64,000 nt of DNA. Origin: PALSA-612 sp963846915 (GTDB lineage Bacteria; Actinomycetota; Thermoleophilia; Gaiellales; Gaiellaceae). The translations under genes and the position numbers were made by a program. The stretch lies in contig CAWJXV010000007.1 of the NCBI GenBank assembly GCA_963846915.1, forward strand, positions 124,001 to 188,000. The letters run 5' to 3'. The notes below the pieces were generated by a model. That model was not told the origin of the DNA. It searched no databases and was given only the letters and a program-made list of their open reading frames with translations. Below, piece after piece: positions 1 to 10,533 of the stretch; within the stretch, counting starts at the first letter, position 1, and each line of letters starts with the position of its first letter.

Positions 1-1
1 G

Positions 2-223
2 CTCGGCGCCGCTCTGCTTCGCGAGGACCGCGACTTCCACACGATCCAGTGCGTCGAGGCCGCCTTCCGCCAGTTCGAGCTGACCGGCGACCGGATCTTC
101 CTGATCGCCGCCGCTCGCTACCTGGCCGCCCACGCACCCACCGTGCGCGCGCAGAACCAGACGTTCCATATCGCCCGCCGCCTCCAGCGCGGCGAAAAGC
201 TGTACGAGGACGACGAGGCCTAG
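2..223 (+). CDS. Hypothetical protein, C-terminal part (truncated by window edge)
   Basis: Only the last 73 residues are visible, ending at TAG 221-223. The peptide contains APTVRAQNQTF and ends RGEKLYEDDEA. Its codon choice is strongly GC-biased at third positions like the neighbouring genes, which supports genuine coding. I do not recognise the family and the N-terminal domains lie outside the window. It converges with the maltokinase gene across about 200 bp of non-coding sequence. Confidence 0.55.
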   Translation, partial: LGAALLREDRDFHTIQCVEAAFRQFELTGDRIFLIAAARYLAAHAPTVRAQNQTFHIARRLQRGEKLYEDDEA

Positions 224-235
224 CGAGCCACGTCC

Positions 236-249
236 CGGGACATGTCCCG
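236..249. promoter_or_regulatory. 14-bp perfect palindrome
   Basis: CGGGACATGTCCCG is self-complementary over its full length and lies 12 bp after the stop codon of the first gene. It could be a dimeric regulator site or a short stem. No gene starts next to it, so an operator role is uncertain. Confidence 0.3.
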
Positions 250-301
250 TCTGTTGAACGCCCCCGCTCTGAGCAGGTCGAATAGCCCGTGCGGACATGA
301 C

Positions 302-318
302 CTGGTGTCTGACACCAG
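302..318. repeat. GGTGTCTGACACC palindromic repeat, copy 1
   Basis: CTGGTGTC-T-GACACCAG forms 8-bp arms around one central base. The same 13-bp core recurs at 22508-22520, also intergenic, so this is a dispersed short palindrome rather than a chance hairpin. Confidence 0.5.
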
Positions 319-390
319 AAAGCCGAGGCGCGATCGGGCGCGGCGCAGGTCCCTCCCGTACTGACCGGGACGCGGGCTACCGCACGGGCA

Positions 391-420
391 AGCCCGACAG
401 CTGCGACACGTTCTCGGGCT
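391..420 (-). terminator. Candidate terminator after maltokinase
   Basis: AGCCCGA at 391-397 pairs with TCGGGCT at 414-420, just downstream of the maltokinase stop on the minus strand. The stem is 7 bp, the loop is large and there is no T-tract, so this is a weak call. Confidence 0.3.
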
Positions 421-424
421 CGAT

Positions 425-1752
425 CTAGGACTCGAGCAGTCGCAGGATCCCGGCGGCCGGGATCGAGATCCAGTCGGGCCGGTTGTCGAGCTCGTAGCGC
501 AGCTCGTAGACCGCCTTCTCCAGCTCGAAGATCGCGAGCAGCCGCGCCATCGCCTCCTCGCCGACAGGCAGCAGCGAGTGGTCGACCATGGCCATGTACC
601 CGGCCAGGAACTCATCCCGTGCCCGGGTTTCCCAGTCCTCCGGGACGTCGACGCCGCGCAGGACCGACGCTGCGGACGCCGCGTACGCGAACGAACGGAG
701 CATCCCCGCGACGTCCCGGAGCGGAGAGCGCTTCCGACGGCGCTCCGCGAGCGGCCGTGCGGGTTCGCCCTCGAAGTCGATCACGAGCCAGTCGCCGGAC
801 GCCCAGAGGACCTGGCCGAGGTGGTAATCGCCGTGGTGTCGGATGAGCTTGCCGATCGCGCCGAGCTGCCCCAGGCCGCGCAGCCGCTCGCGGATGTCCT
901 CGGCACGGCCCGAGATCGCCTCGAGCGCCTCGTTGTCGGCCGGAAGCCCCGCGAACACCGCCTCGATCTCGTCGTCGATCGTCGCGGTCAGGAGCGCGAG
1001 CGACTCGGCGCTCGGCTCCTCGGCGCTGAACTCGGGATCCGACGGCTCCGAGCCGAGCGCGGTGTGGAGGGCGCCGGTCACCTCGCCGAGCCGCCGCAGC
1101 CGTCCGAGGAAGCCGTCCGGAGCGCGGGCCAGCTCCCGCAGCGCCAGCTCCCAGCCGTCGATCGCGGCCGGCACGAACGTCTGCAGGATCCCGAGCGTCG
1201 CCTCGAGCGGCCGGCCGATGTACGCGTACCAGCCGCCGAGCGCCGGGATGTTCGCGAACCCCTGCTCCGTCAGGAAGCGCAGCAGCTCGAGCTCCGGGTT
1301 CAACCCCGGCTCGAGGCGGCGGAAGATCTTCAGGATCAGCTCCTCGTCGAAGACGACGGAGGTGTTCGACTGCTCGCTCTCGATCCGCCGGGCAACCTGC
1401 AGCTCGCGGGCCAGAGCGGTGAACCCCGGCACGCTGTTGAACTCCACGCTCCCGTCGCCGGCCGCGATCTTGGCGCCGCCCCTGATGAGGTGGACGAGCT
1501 CGCGGGCCGGCGAATCCTCGGCGAGCGCATCGTTCACCCCTGCCTCCGTGCCCAGCAGCAGCTGGTACAGGTCGTGTGTGCCCTCGGGATACCGGAGCTC
1601 GGCCAGCACGAGGACGAGCGCCGGGTCGAGCTCGCGGAGCACCGCCGTGTCGAGGACGTTCGCCCCGACGAGCTCCCGCGACTTCGCCCCGTACCAACGC
1701 TGTTCGCGCACGTGCTCGACGAGCGCCGCCTCGTCGAGATGCAGCATCGTGC

Positions 1753-1756
<4 letters not shown>
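425..1756 (-). CDS. mak: Maltokinase
   Basis: This 443-residue protein would phosphorylate maltose to maltose-1-phosphate with ATP, feeding the GlgE alpha-glucan route. The N-terminal cap begins with REQRWYGAKSRE. A kinase N-lobe follows around residues 130-165, with KIFRRLEPGLNPE. The aminoglycoside-phosphotransferase-like catalytic core shows HHGDYHLGQVL near residue 310 and VIDFEGEP near 325, the catalytic and metal-binding Asp segments. GTG at 1756 is chosen because it overlaps the trehalose synthase stop (GTGA), so the two are translationally coupled; an ATG three codons later is the alternative. No glgE or glgB is seen in the window. Confidence 0.92.
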
Positions 1757-3402
<1,646 letters not shown>

Positions 3403-3410
3403 CGGGGCCG

Positions 3411-3451
3411 GCCGGGTTGGAAACTGGAAAGCCCGGGCTGGAAACTGGAGA
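3411..3451. repeat. Two tandem 20-bp direct repeats upstream of treS
   Basis: The unit GGGTTGGAAACTGGAAA is followed directly by GGGCTGGAAACTGGAGA at a 20-21 bp period. The repeats lie 9-50 bp upstream of the treS ATG on the minus strand. Spacing of about two helical turns suits paired binding of a regulator, but no regulator is known here. Confidence 0.45.
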
Positions 3452-3478
3452 GCATGGCGCGATTGTGCCTTGCGGCAC

Positions 3479-3557
3479 CGTCGCCTCCGCCGCTGGTGGC
3501 GGGTCGGAGGCGACGCAGGGAGGAGTTTCGAGCCGGTTTCCCAGGGCGGGGAAACCG
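3479..3557. promoter_or_regulatory. Two hairpins in the divergent treS/hypothetical intergenic region
   Basis: CGTCGCCTCCG (3479-3489) pairs perfectly with CGGAGGCGACG (3505-3515). CGGTTTCCC (3534-3542) pairs with GGGAAACCG (3549-3557). Both lie in the 230 bp between the divergent starts at 3402 and 3633. They could be leader structures or operator sites; I found no matching known RNA family. Confidence 0.4.
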
Positions 3558-3632
3558 TTGGCTGTTTCCTACCCCCGTTTTCCCGGTTTCTAACGCGGGG
3601 TCCGTCCGGCCGCGGTCCTAGCCTGCCCGGGC

Positions 3633-3893
3633 ATGGACGACACATTCGATCTCGCCATCAAGGACCACCTCGAGCTGCAGCGACGCAACCGGCTGCTGGA
3701 GCGCGAGATGCCGCTCGACCAGTACAGGGAACCGGGCTCCGCGCGAGCCGCTTCCGCGACGGCCTCGGTCGTGCTCGAGGAGACCCAGGAGTGGGTGATG
3801 CCCGACGCCCGGACGGTGATCGAGCACGAGCCGCTGTTCCCCGCCCCCGAGGAGCTCTGGTCGGGAACACCCGCGTTCGACTGGGGCGACTGA
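3633..3893 (+). CDS. Hypothetical acidic protein, 86 aa
   Basis: A small soluble protein starting MDDTFDLAIKDHLELQRRN, with a charged helical N-terminal half that includes LLEREMPLDQYREPG. The C-terminus is acidic and proline- and tryptophan-containing (EELWSGTPAFDWGD). There is no signal peptide, membrane segment or recognisable domain. It is divergent from treS-mak and its TGA directly abuts the terminal TA of the MITE-like element that follows. Coding potential looks good, but the function is unknown. Confidence 0.6.
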   Translation: MDDTFDLAIKDHLELQRRNRLLEREMPLDQYREPGSARAASATASVVLEETQEWVMPDARTVIEHEPLFPAPEELWSGTPAFDWGD

Positions 3894-4062
3894 TAGAGGC
3901 TTGGTGTGAAATTGCGCCGACGTCGGGGGCGCTCCAGGCCAAGCCGGGCGGTGTGGCAGGTCCGCGTCGCGTAGCAGCGCTACGTGTCGCGACCGGACGC
4001 GCCGATCCGGCGCCGTGCGTGGGGCGTCATCCGATCCGGTGGAATTTCACATCAAGCCTCTA
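3894..4062. mobile_element. 169-bp MITE-like element, copy A
   Basis: The element is bounded by 20-bp terminal inverted repeats: tagaggcttggtgtgaaatt at the left end and the complement of tagaggcttgatgtgaaatt at the right (19/20 match). The interior has further complementarity, with GTAGCAGCGCTAC at the centre. It begins and ends with TA, consistent with a TA target duplication of the IS630/mariner type. There is no coding capacity. A 97% identical copy of the same length lies inverted at 46741-46909. No matching transposase is in the window. Confidence 0.75.
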
Positions 4063-4063
4063 G

Positions 4064-4440
4064 CTAGAAGAGTCGGTGACGCTCGCGCTCCCGCGGCTCT
4101 CGCTCAGGGAAGCGTTTGAGGCCGACGCCTTCGATCGCGCCGGTCGAAGGGTGACGCGCGAACCGCGGCTCGAGCCGGCGGACGTAGCCGCTGCCCTGGC
4201 CGATCCCGCGCTCGGCCGCGGCCGTCGCGGCGACGACGAGATCGGCGCACTGAAGGCCGATCGAGTAGTGGCTGGGTCCGAGGAAGAGCCCCTCGACGAT
4301 CCGCCCGAGCTTCATGTACGGCGTTCCCTCGGCCTGCAGGTCGGAGAAGAACCGCCGCAGGCGTGAATCGCTCTCGCGCGCTGCCAGTCGCGGGTTGACG
4401 CGGACGAGCACCTGCAGCTTCGCCGGAGCATAGGGCCCGG
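4064..4440 (-). pseudogene. DUF3800 protein remnant (C-terminal part only)
   Basis: The minus-strand frame ending at TAG 4066-4064 encodes about 125 residues resembling the end of DUF3800 proteins. It contains LQVLVRVNPRLAARESD, AEGTPYMKLGRIVEG and the family-typical SIGLQCADLVVAA. DUF3800 is an uncharacterised RNase H-fold domain often found near mobile elements. The N-terminal half, including the usual D-E-S/A-G motif, is absent. There is no good start codon, and the divergent helicase gene starts where the missing part should be. The 3' end abuts MITE copy A. I infer a deletion or rearrangement at this edge. Confidence 0.6.
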
Positions 4441-4465
4441 CCACCGGCCCGGCGATACTGAATGG

Positions 4466-7400
4466 GTGGAGCGTCGCGACAACCAGATCCTTCTCTCGCC
4501 GAGCGATGTCTCGGCCTACCTCGCGTGCGAACACCTGACCACGCTCTCGCTTGCCGTCGCGCGAGAGGAGATTCTCGAGCCCGCGAGGACGAGCGAGCAG
4601 GCCGAGCTGCTCTTCCGCAAGGGGCTCGAGCACGAGCAGGCCTACCTCGCGCGGCTCCGGGCCGAGGGGAAGAGCGTCGCCGTCGTTCCCGGCGAGGGGA
4701 GCCTCGACGAGCGGGCCGGGGCGACACGCGAGGCGCTCGCGTCCGGTGCAGACGTCATCTACCAGGGCGTGCTCGTCGCCGACGGGTGGCGCGGGGTTGC
4801 GGATTTCCTCATGCGGCAGCCGGACGGCTCGTACGAGGCGCTCGACACCAAGCTCGCCCGGCACGCGAAGCCGGCGTACATCCTCCAGCTCTGCTTCTAC
4901 TCCGAGCAGCTCGCGCGGCTCCAGGGGCGCGAGCCGGAGCACATTCACGTCCTGCTCGGGAACGGCGAGCTGCAGTCGTTCCGGCCGCGCGAGTTCGAGG
5001 CCTACGCGCGGCGCGTCCGCTCGCGGCTCGAGCAGTTCGCCGCCGCGCCGCCCCCGACCGAGCCCTACCCGTGCGACCACTGCGGCATCTGCAAGTTCAA
5101 CGCGATCTGCGAGTCGTGGTGGGACGAAGTCGATCACCTCTGCCGCGTCGCCGGCCTCTACCGCAGCCAGATCGAGAGGCTCGCGGCCGACGGGATCACG
5201 ACACTCGCCGCCCTCGCGCGAACGGAGCAAGCCCCGCCCGGCCTCAACACCGAGACGTTCGAGAAGCTCCGCCGGCAGGCCCGGCTCCAGCTTGCCCGCC
5301 GCGAGACCGGCGAGCCCGTCTACGAGCTGCTCGACCCGCATGCCGGCGTCGGTCTCGCGCTCCTGCCCGACCCTGCCCGGGGCGACCTCTTCTTCGACAT
5401 CGAGGGCAATCCGTTCTGGGACGAGCAGGGCTCGCTCGAGTACCTGTGGGGCGTGCTCGACACGGACGGCGCCTTCGACCCTCTGTGGGCCGACGACCAC
5501 GCGACCGAACGGCGCGCGTTCGAGGATTTCGTCGACCGCGTCCACGAGCGGCTCGCCGCCGATCCGGCGATGCACGTCTACCACTACGCGGCCTACGAGG
5601 TCACTGCGCTCCGCCGGCTGATGGGGCGCTACGGCACGCGCGAGGCCGAGGTCGACGACCTGCTCCGCCGCGGTGTCTTCGTCGACCTGTACAAGGTGGT
5701 CAAGGGCGGCTTGGTCGCGTCGGTTCCCGGCTACGGGCTCAAGGAGATGGAGGCGTTCCTCGGCTTCGAGCGCGCCGCGGAGATCAAGGACGGCGGCACC
5801 TCGATCGTCGAGTACGAGCGCTACGTCCAGACGCGCGACCGCTCGATTCTCGACACGATCGCGGCCTACAACGAGGAGGACTGCGCGGCCACGCTGGCGC
5901 TGCGCGACTGGCTGCTCGGGCTCCGCGGCGAGGCGCTGGCCACGTTCGGCCCGTTTCCGCTTCCGGAGCCCGAGGAGCCGAGGCCGACACCGCCGGGCAA
6001 GCTCGAGCGCGCCGAGCTGCGGGCGGCGCTGCTCGAGGCGGGCGAGGAGCTCGCGGCGCAGCTCCTCGACTACCACGACCGCGAGCGCAAGCCGCTCTGG
6101 TGGGCGTTCTTCGACCGGATCGAGCAGACGCCCGAGCAACTGATCGAGGACGCCGACTCGATCGGCCTGCTCGAGGCTTGCGGCGAGCCGGAGCCCGACA
6201 AGAAGTCGCTCGTCCATCGCTTCCGGTTCCCGGCGCAGGAGCACAAGCTGCGGTCGGGCGCGCAACCGTTCGACGAGGAAGGCCGCGACGCGGGGACGAT
6301 CGTCGAGCTCGACCGCGAGGCCCTGACGCTCGCCCTGAAGCGCGGCCCGTCGCGCGCCGAGCAGGCGCTCCCGCAGGCGCTCATTCCCGGCCGGCCCTAC
6401 GACACGGATGCGCAGGAGGACGCGCTCGAGCGGATCGGGCGCTCGTTGCTCGCAGGCGACGGCCGGTACCCGGCGGTCGAGTCTGTGCTCCGCCGCACGC
6501 CGTTTCCGCGCGACGTGCAGACGACCGAGCTCGACGAGATGACCGGGCTCGTGCTCGGGCTCGACGGCCGCCACCTCGTCATCCAGGGTCCGCCCGGCTC
6601 CGGCAAGACCTGGGTGTCGGGTCGGCTGATCGGGACGCCTGCTCGCCGCCGGCAAGCGCGTCGGCGTCGCCTCGACGAGCCACAAGGCGATCCACAAGCT
6701 GCTGGACGAGGTCGAGGCGGCCGGGATCGGCGTCCAGGGCGTCAAGCGCGCGAGCGCAGGGAACCCCGAGTCGTTCTACGAGAGTGAGCACATCGAGAGC
6801 GTCACGGAGCGGGACGACTGCCTCGACGCGCCGCTCGTCGGCGGCACCGCCTGGCTGCACGCGCACGAGGCCTTCGACCGCCGGCTCGACTACCTGTTCG
6901 TGGACGAGGCGGGCCAGGTGTCGCTCGCGGACGCGGTCGCGATGGGCACGTGCGCGCGGAACCTCGTCCTCGTCGGAGACCCGCAGCAGCTCGCGCAGGT
7001 GCTCCAGGGAACGCACCCGCACGGCGCCGGCATCTCCGTGCTCCAGCACCTGCTCGGCGAAGACGCGACGATCGCGCCCGACCGCGGGCTCTTCCTCGAG
7101 ACAACGTACCGCCTGCACCCGGACGTCTGCGACTACATCTCGGACGAGTTCTACGAGGGACGGCTCGTTGCCGACGCGCGTTGCGCCGGGCGGACGACGC
7201 CGTTCGGGACCGGGCTCCGGTTCCTGAAGGTCGAGCACGACGGGTGCCGGCAGGAGTCGGAGCTCGAGGCGGCGCAGGTCGCGGCCGAGGTCGGGCGGCT
7301 GCTGGCGGCCGGCGTCGCGGCGGCCGAGATCCTGGTCGTGGCGCCCTACAACGCGCAGGTGAACCTGCTCCGCGAGCGCGTCCCCGAGGGCGTGGCCGTC

Positions 7401-7670
7401 GGCACCGTGGACAAGTTCCAGGGCCAGGAGGCCGACGTCGTGCTCTACTCGATGGCGTCGTCGAGCGGCGAGGACGTCCCGCGAGGCCTCGAGTTCCTGC
7501 TCTCGCGGAACCGCCTGAACGTCGCCATCTCGCGAGCACGGTGCCTCGCATACCTCGTCTGCTCGCCGCGGCTGCTCGAGGTCAACTGCCGTACGATCGC
7601 GCAGATGCGGCTCGCGAACGCGCTCTGCCGGTTCGTCGAGATCGCCGAGGAGCAGGCGGCCGCCCCGTGA
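4466..7670 (+). CDS. TM0106-type RecB-like nuclease/RNase H-like/superfamily I helicase fusion (frameshifted)
   Basis: Read across one frameshift this is about 1,068 residues. The N-terminal RecB-family nuclease domain (TM0106 type) carries CDHCGICKFNAIC near 205-220, likely cysteines of an Fe-S cluster. A DEDD/RNase H-like domain follows from about 305 (FFDIEGNPFW), and then a Dna2/NAM7-like helicase. Walker A is GPPGSGKTW near 710; Walker B is LFVDEAGQ at 6896-6919. The ATG-like frame breaks after RLIG: an extra A at about 6635 must be skipped to reach RLLAAGKRVGVAS. Start GTG 4466 gives MERRDNQILLSPSDVSAY, the usual family N-terminus. Expected role: DNA repair or nucleic-acid processing. 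The frameshift may be a sequencing error. Confidence 0.82.
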
Positions 7671-8155
7671 GCGATCGGCCCGTCCCGAGGTCGTACTGGG
7701 TGCGGCCGGGTGGTTTGCTGGCCGGCGAGTACCCGGGACACGAGCAAGTCGGGTTGACGCAGGTGCGGCTGCAGCGGTTCCGGGCCGCGGGGGTGACCGG
7801 GTTCGTCAACCTGACCGAGGAGGGCGAGCTGCCGCCCTACGACGACCTCGTCGGGGGCTGGGCGACGCACCGGCGGTTCCCGATCCGGGACTTCTCCATC
7901 CCGTCCGTCGACGGGATGACGGCGATTCTCGACGCGATGGACGCGGCGCTCGAGCGGGAGGTCGTCTACCTCCACTGCTGGGGCGGCTCGGGCCGGACAG
8001 GGACGGTGATCGGCTGCTGGCTCGTTCGCCACGGGATGGACTGCGACCAGGCGCTGGCGACGATCGCGGCGCTGCGGCGCGAGACCGCGTACGGTGACCG
8101 GCCCTCGCCCGAGTCAGACGAGCAGCGCGACATGGTTCGAGCCTGGCGCGGCTGA
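7667..8155 (+). CDS. Tyrosine/dual-specificity-like protein phosphatase
   Basis: A 162-residue cytosolic protein with the cysteine phosphatase loop HCWGGSGRTGT near residue 103. This matches HCxxGxxRS/T, with Cys nucleophile and Arg. A candidate general acid lies upstream in FPIRDFSIPS. The N-terminal RPGGLLAGEYPG and GVTGFVNLTEEGE fit small DSP-like phosphatases of actinobacteria. GTG 7667 overlaps the helicase stop (GTGA), so it is translationally coupled to that gene. The substrate is not apparent. Confidence 0.8.
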   Translation: MSDRPVPRSYWVRPGGLLAGEYPGHEQVGLTQVRLQRFRAAGVTGFVNLTEEGELPPYDDLVGGWATHRRFPIRDFSIPSVDGMTAILDAMDAALEREVVYLHCWGGSGRTGTVIGCWLVRHGMDCDQALATIAALRRETAYGDRPSPESDEQRDMVRAWRG

Positions 8156-8213
8156 GCCGATCGAGCGTCGCGTGAGCGGGCGAGGGGGCACGCTGCTCGA
8201 ATAGCATCGTCCC

Positions 8214-9374
8214 GTGAGCCTGGGCTTCGAGGGCGGCCTGTTCCAGACCGGGATCTACCTCTCCGGCGGCTACGAGTGGCCGCTCACCGCCGCCGGCTGG
8301 GAGGCCAGAGCCGCCGAGAAGCTCGAGCAGGGCCCGTTCGACTACGTCGCCGGCGGGGCCGGCTCCGAGGCGACGATGCACGCCAACCGGGAGGCATTCG
8401 AGCGACGCCGGATCAGGCCGCGGATGCTCACCGGCAACGTCCAGCGCGACCTGTCGGTCGAGGTGCTCGGCACCCCTTCGGCGGCGCCGTTCCTGCTGGC
8501 TCCGATCGGAGTCCTCGGCATCGTCCATCCCGAGGCCGACCTCGCCGTCGCCCGCGCCGCCGCGGCCAACGGCGTCCCGATCGTGCTCTCGAGCGCCGCG
8601 TCGAGCTCGATGGAGCAGGTGGCCGAGGAGGTAGGAGACGCGCCGCGCTGGTTCCAGCTCTACTGGGTCTCGGACCGCAAGATCGCCGAGAGCTTCGTCC
8701 GCCGCGCGGAGGCGTCGGGGTACGGTGCGATCGTCGTCACGCTCGACACGCTCGTCCTCGGCTGGCGTCCGCGCGACCTCGCGAATACGTACCTCCCTTT
8801 CATCCAGGGCGAGGGTTGCGCGCAGTTCTTCACCGATCCGGTGTTCCAGAGCTACCTGGCGGCGCCGCCGGAGGACGACGTCCTCTCCGCCGCGGCACTG
8901 ATGCTCTCCACCTTCCCGAACCTGGGTCTGACCTGGGACGACCTCGACTGGCTGCGCGGGCTGACGGAGCTGCCGCTCCTCGTCAAGGGGGTGCTCACGG
9001 CCGAGGATGCGCTCGCGGCGAAGGAGCGCGGAGCGGACGGGATCATCGTCTCGAACCACGGCGGCCGGCAGGTCGACGGCGCCGTCGCCTCGCTCGACGC
9101 TCTCGTCGAGGTGCGCGATGCGCTCGGCGACGACACGACCGTGCTCGTCGACAGCGGTATCCGCGGCGGGGCCGACGTGGTCAAGGCGATGGCGCTCGGC
9201 GCCGACGCGGTCCTGCTCGGCAGGCCGTACGTCTGGGGCCTCGCGGTCGGCGGGCAGGAGGGTGTCGAGGTCGTGATCCGGCAGCTCCTGGCCGAGACCG
9301 ACCTCACGCTCGCCCTCGCGGGCGGCACAGCGATCCGTGACCTCGACCGAAGCGCGCTCTCGACCGTAGAGTAG
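8214..9374 (+). CDS. FMN-dependent alpha-hydroxyacid oxidase (lactate 2-monooxygenase-like)
   Basis: A 386-residue TIM-barrel flavoprotein that would oxidise an L-2-hydroxyacid. Family marks are PFLLAPIGVLG, WFQLYW, VTLDTLVLGWRPRDL, and the catalytic-base segment SNHGGRQVDG near 280. The phosphate-binding DSGIRGGADVVKA and LGADAVLLGRPY follow near 310-330. The FNTYLPF-like insertion and the bulky GWRPRD loop resemble lactate 2-monooxygenase more than LldD. The substrate cannot be fixed from sequence. It starts 58 bp after the phosphatase and ends 4 bp before the acyl-CoA dehydrogenase gene, so it may head the catabolic operon. Confidence 0.85.
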   Translation: MSLGFEGGLFQTGIYLSGGYEWPLTAAGWEARAAEKLEQGPFDYVAGGAGSEATMHANREAFERRRIRPRMLTGNVQRDLSVEVLGTPSAAPFLLAPIGVLGIVHPEADLAVARAAAANGVPIVLSSAASSSMEQVAEEVGDAPRWFQLYWVSDRKIAESFVRRAEASGYGAIVVTLDTLVLGWRPRDLANTYLPFIQGEGCAQFFTDPVFQSYLAAPPEDDVLSAAALMLSTFPNLGLTWDDLDWLRGLTELPLLVKGVLTAEDALAAKERGADGIIVSNHGGRQVDGAVASLDALVEVRDALGDDTTVLVDSGIRGGADVVKAMALGADAVLLGRPYVWGLAVGGQEGVEVVIRQLLAETDLTLALAGGTAIRDLDRSALSTVE

Positions 9375-9378
9375 GGCC

Positions 9379-10533
9379 GTGGATCTCCGCGACACGCGCG
9401 AGGAAGCCGCCTTTCGCGCCGAGGTGCGCGGGTGGCTCGAGGCGAACTTCCCGACCGCGCTCTCCGGCCCCCGGTCGAGCGAAGAGGAGTACGCCCGTGC
9501 CTGGCACGACTGGAGCCGCAAGCTCGCCGACGCCGGCTACGCCGGGCTGACCTGGCCGAAGGAGTACGGCGGCAGCGGCGCGCCCTACCCGCACCAGGCG
9601 ATCTTCCTCGAGGAGACGGCGCGAGCCGAGGCGCCGCAGCACATGAACGTGATCGGGCTCGGGATGGCCGGGCCGACGATCATCGCTCACGGCACCGACG
9701 AGCAGAAGGCGCGCTACCTGCCGAAGATCCTCACGGCCGAGGAGATCTGGTGCCAGGGCTTCTCCGAGCCGGGTGCAGGGTCAGACCTCGCCTCGGCGCG
9801 GACGAGCGCCCGGCTCGAAGGCGACCATTTCGTCGTCGACGGCCAGAAGGTCTGGTCGTCGTTCGCGCACGTCGCCGACTGGTGCATCCTCGTCACGCGC
9901 AGCGACCCCGAGTCGGAGAAGCACGCGGGGCTCACGTACATGCTCGTCGACATGCACTCGCCGGGCGTCGAGGTGCGGCCGCTGCGGCAGATCACCGGCG
10001 AGGCGGAGTTCAACGAGATCTTCTTCACCGGCGTCGAGGTCCCGGCCGAAAACGTGCTCGGCGAGGTCGGCCAGGGCTGGGGCGTCGCGATGACGACGCT
10101 GCTCCACGAGCGCGCCACGCTCGGGTTCGCGCTGACCGCGATGCTCGAGGTGAACGTGCGCAAGCTCGTCACGCTCGCCCGCGAGCGTGGCGTCGACGAT
10201 CCGGTTCTCCGGGACCGGGTCGCGCACGAGTGGATCGAGCAGCGCGCGCTGCGGCTGACGAACTACCGGGCGCTGACGATGCTGATGAAGACCGGCATGC
10301 CCGGCCCCGAGGGATCCGTCTCCAAGCTCACGTGGTCGGAGTCGAACCAGCGGTTGACGAAGCTCGCGCTCGAGATCCTCGGCCCCGACGCGCAGCTCTG
10401 GAACGGTGACGGACACGGCTACTGGCAGTACCAGCAGCTCCGGAGCCGGGGCAACACGATCGAGGCCGGCACGTCGGAGATCCTCCGCAACATCATCGCC
10501 GAGCGCGTGCTCGGCCTCCCGAGGAGCAGGTAG
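9379..10533 (+). CDS. Acyl-CoA dehydrogenase, larger subunit-like
   Basis: A 384-residue FAD-dependent acyl-CoA dehydrogenase that introduces the alpha-beta double bond into an acyl-CoA. The N-terminal helical domain contains GYAGLTWPKEYGG. The FAD/substrate loop is FSEPGAGSDLAS near 130, and the C-terminal domain ends with EAGTSEILRNIIAERVLGLP. The stop codon overlaps the next gene's start by one base (TAGTG). That gene is a shorter paralogue, an arrangement typical of heteromeric alpha2beta2 dehydrogenases such as the steroid side-chain FadE pairs. The natural substrate is not determinable. Confidence 0.9.
   Translation: MDLRDTREEAAFRAEVRGWLEANFPTALSGPRSSEEEYARAWHDWSRKLADAGYAGLTWPKEYGGSGAPYPHQAIFLEETARAEAPQHMNVIGLGMAGPTIIAHGTDEQKARYLPKILTAEEIWCQGFSEPGAGSDLASARTSARLEGDHFVVDGQKVWSSFAHVADWCILVTRSDPESEKHAGLTYMLVDMHSPGVEVRPLRQITGEAEFNEIFFTGVEVPAENVLGEVGQGWGVAMTTLLHERATLGFALTAMLEVNVRKLVTLARERGVDDPVLRDRVAHEWIEQRALRLTNYRALTMLMKTGMPGPEGSVSKLTWSESNQRLTKLALEILGPDAQLWNGDGHGYWQYQQLRSRGNTIEAGTSEILRNIIAERVLGLPRSR

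Noticed and set aside
4441..6745. Long minus-strand open frame under the helicase, continuous with the DUF3800 remnant
   Set aside because: Only the part at 4064-4440 resembles a protein family; the rest is antisense to the nuclease/helicase and rich in Arg/Glu/Leu without motifs.
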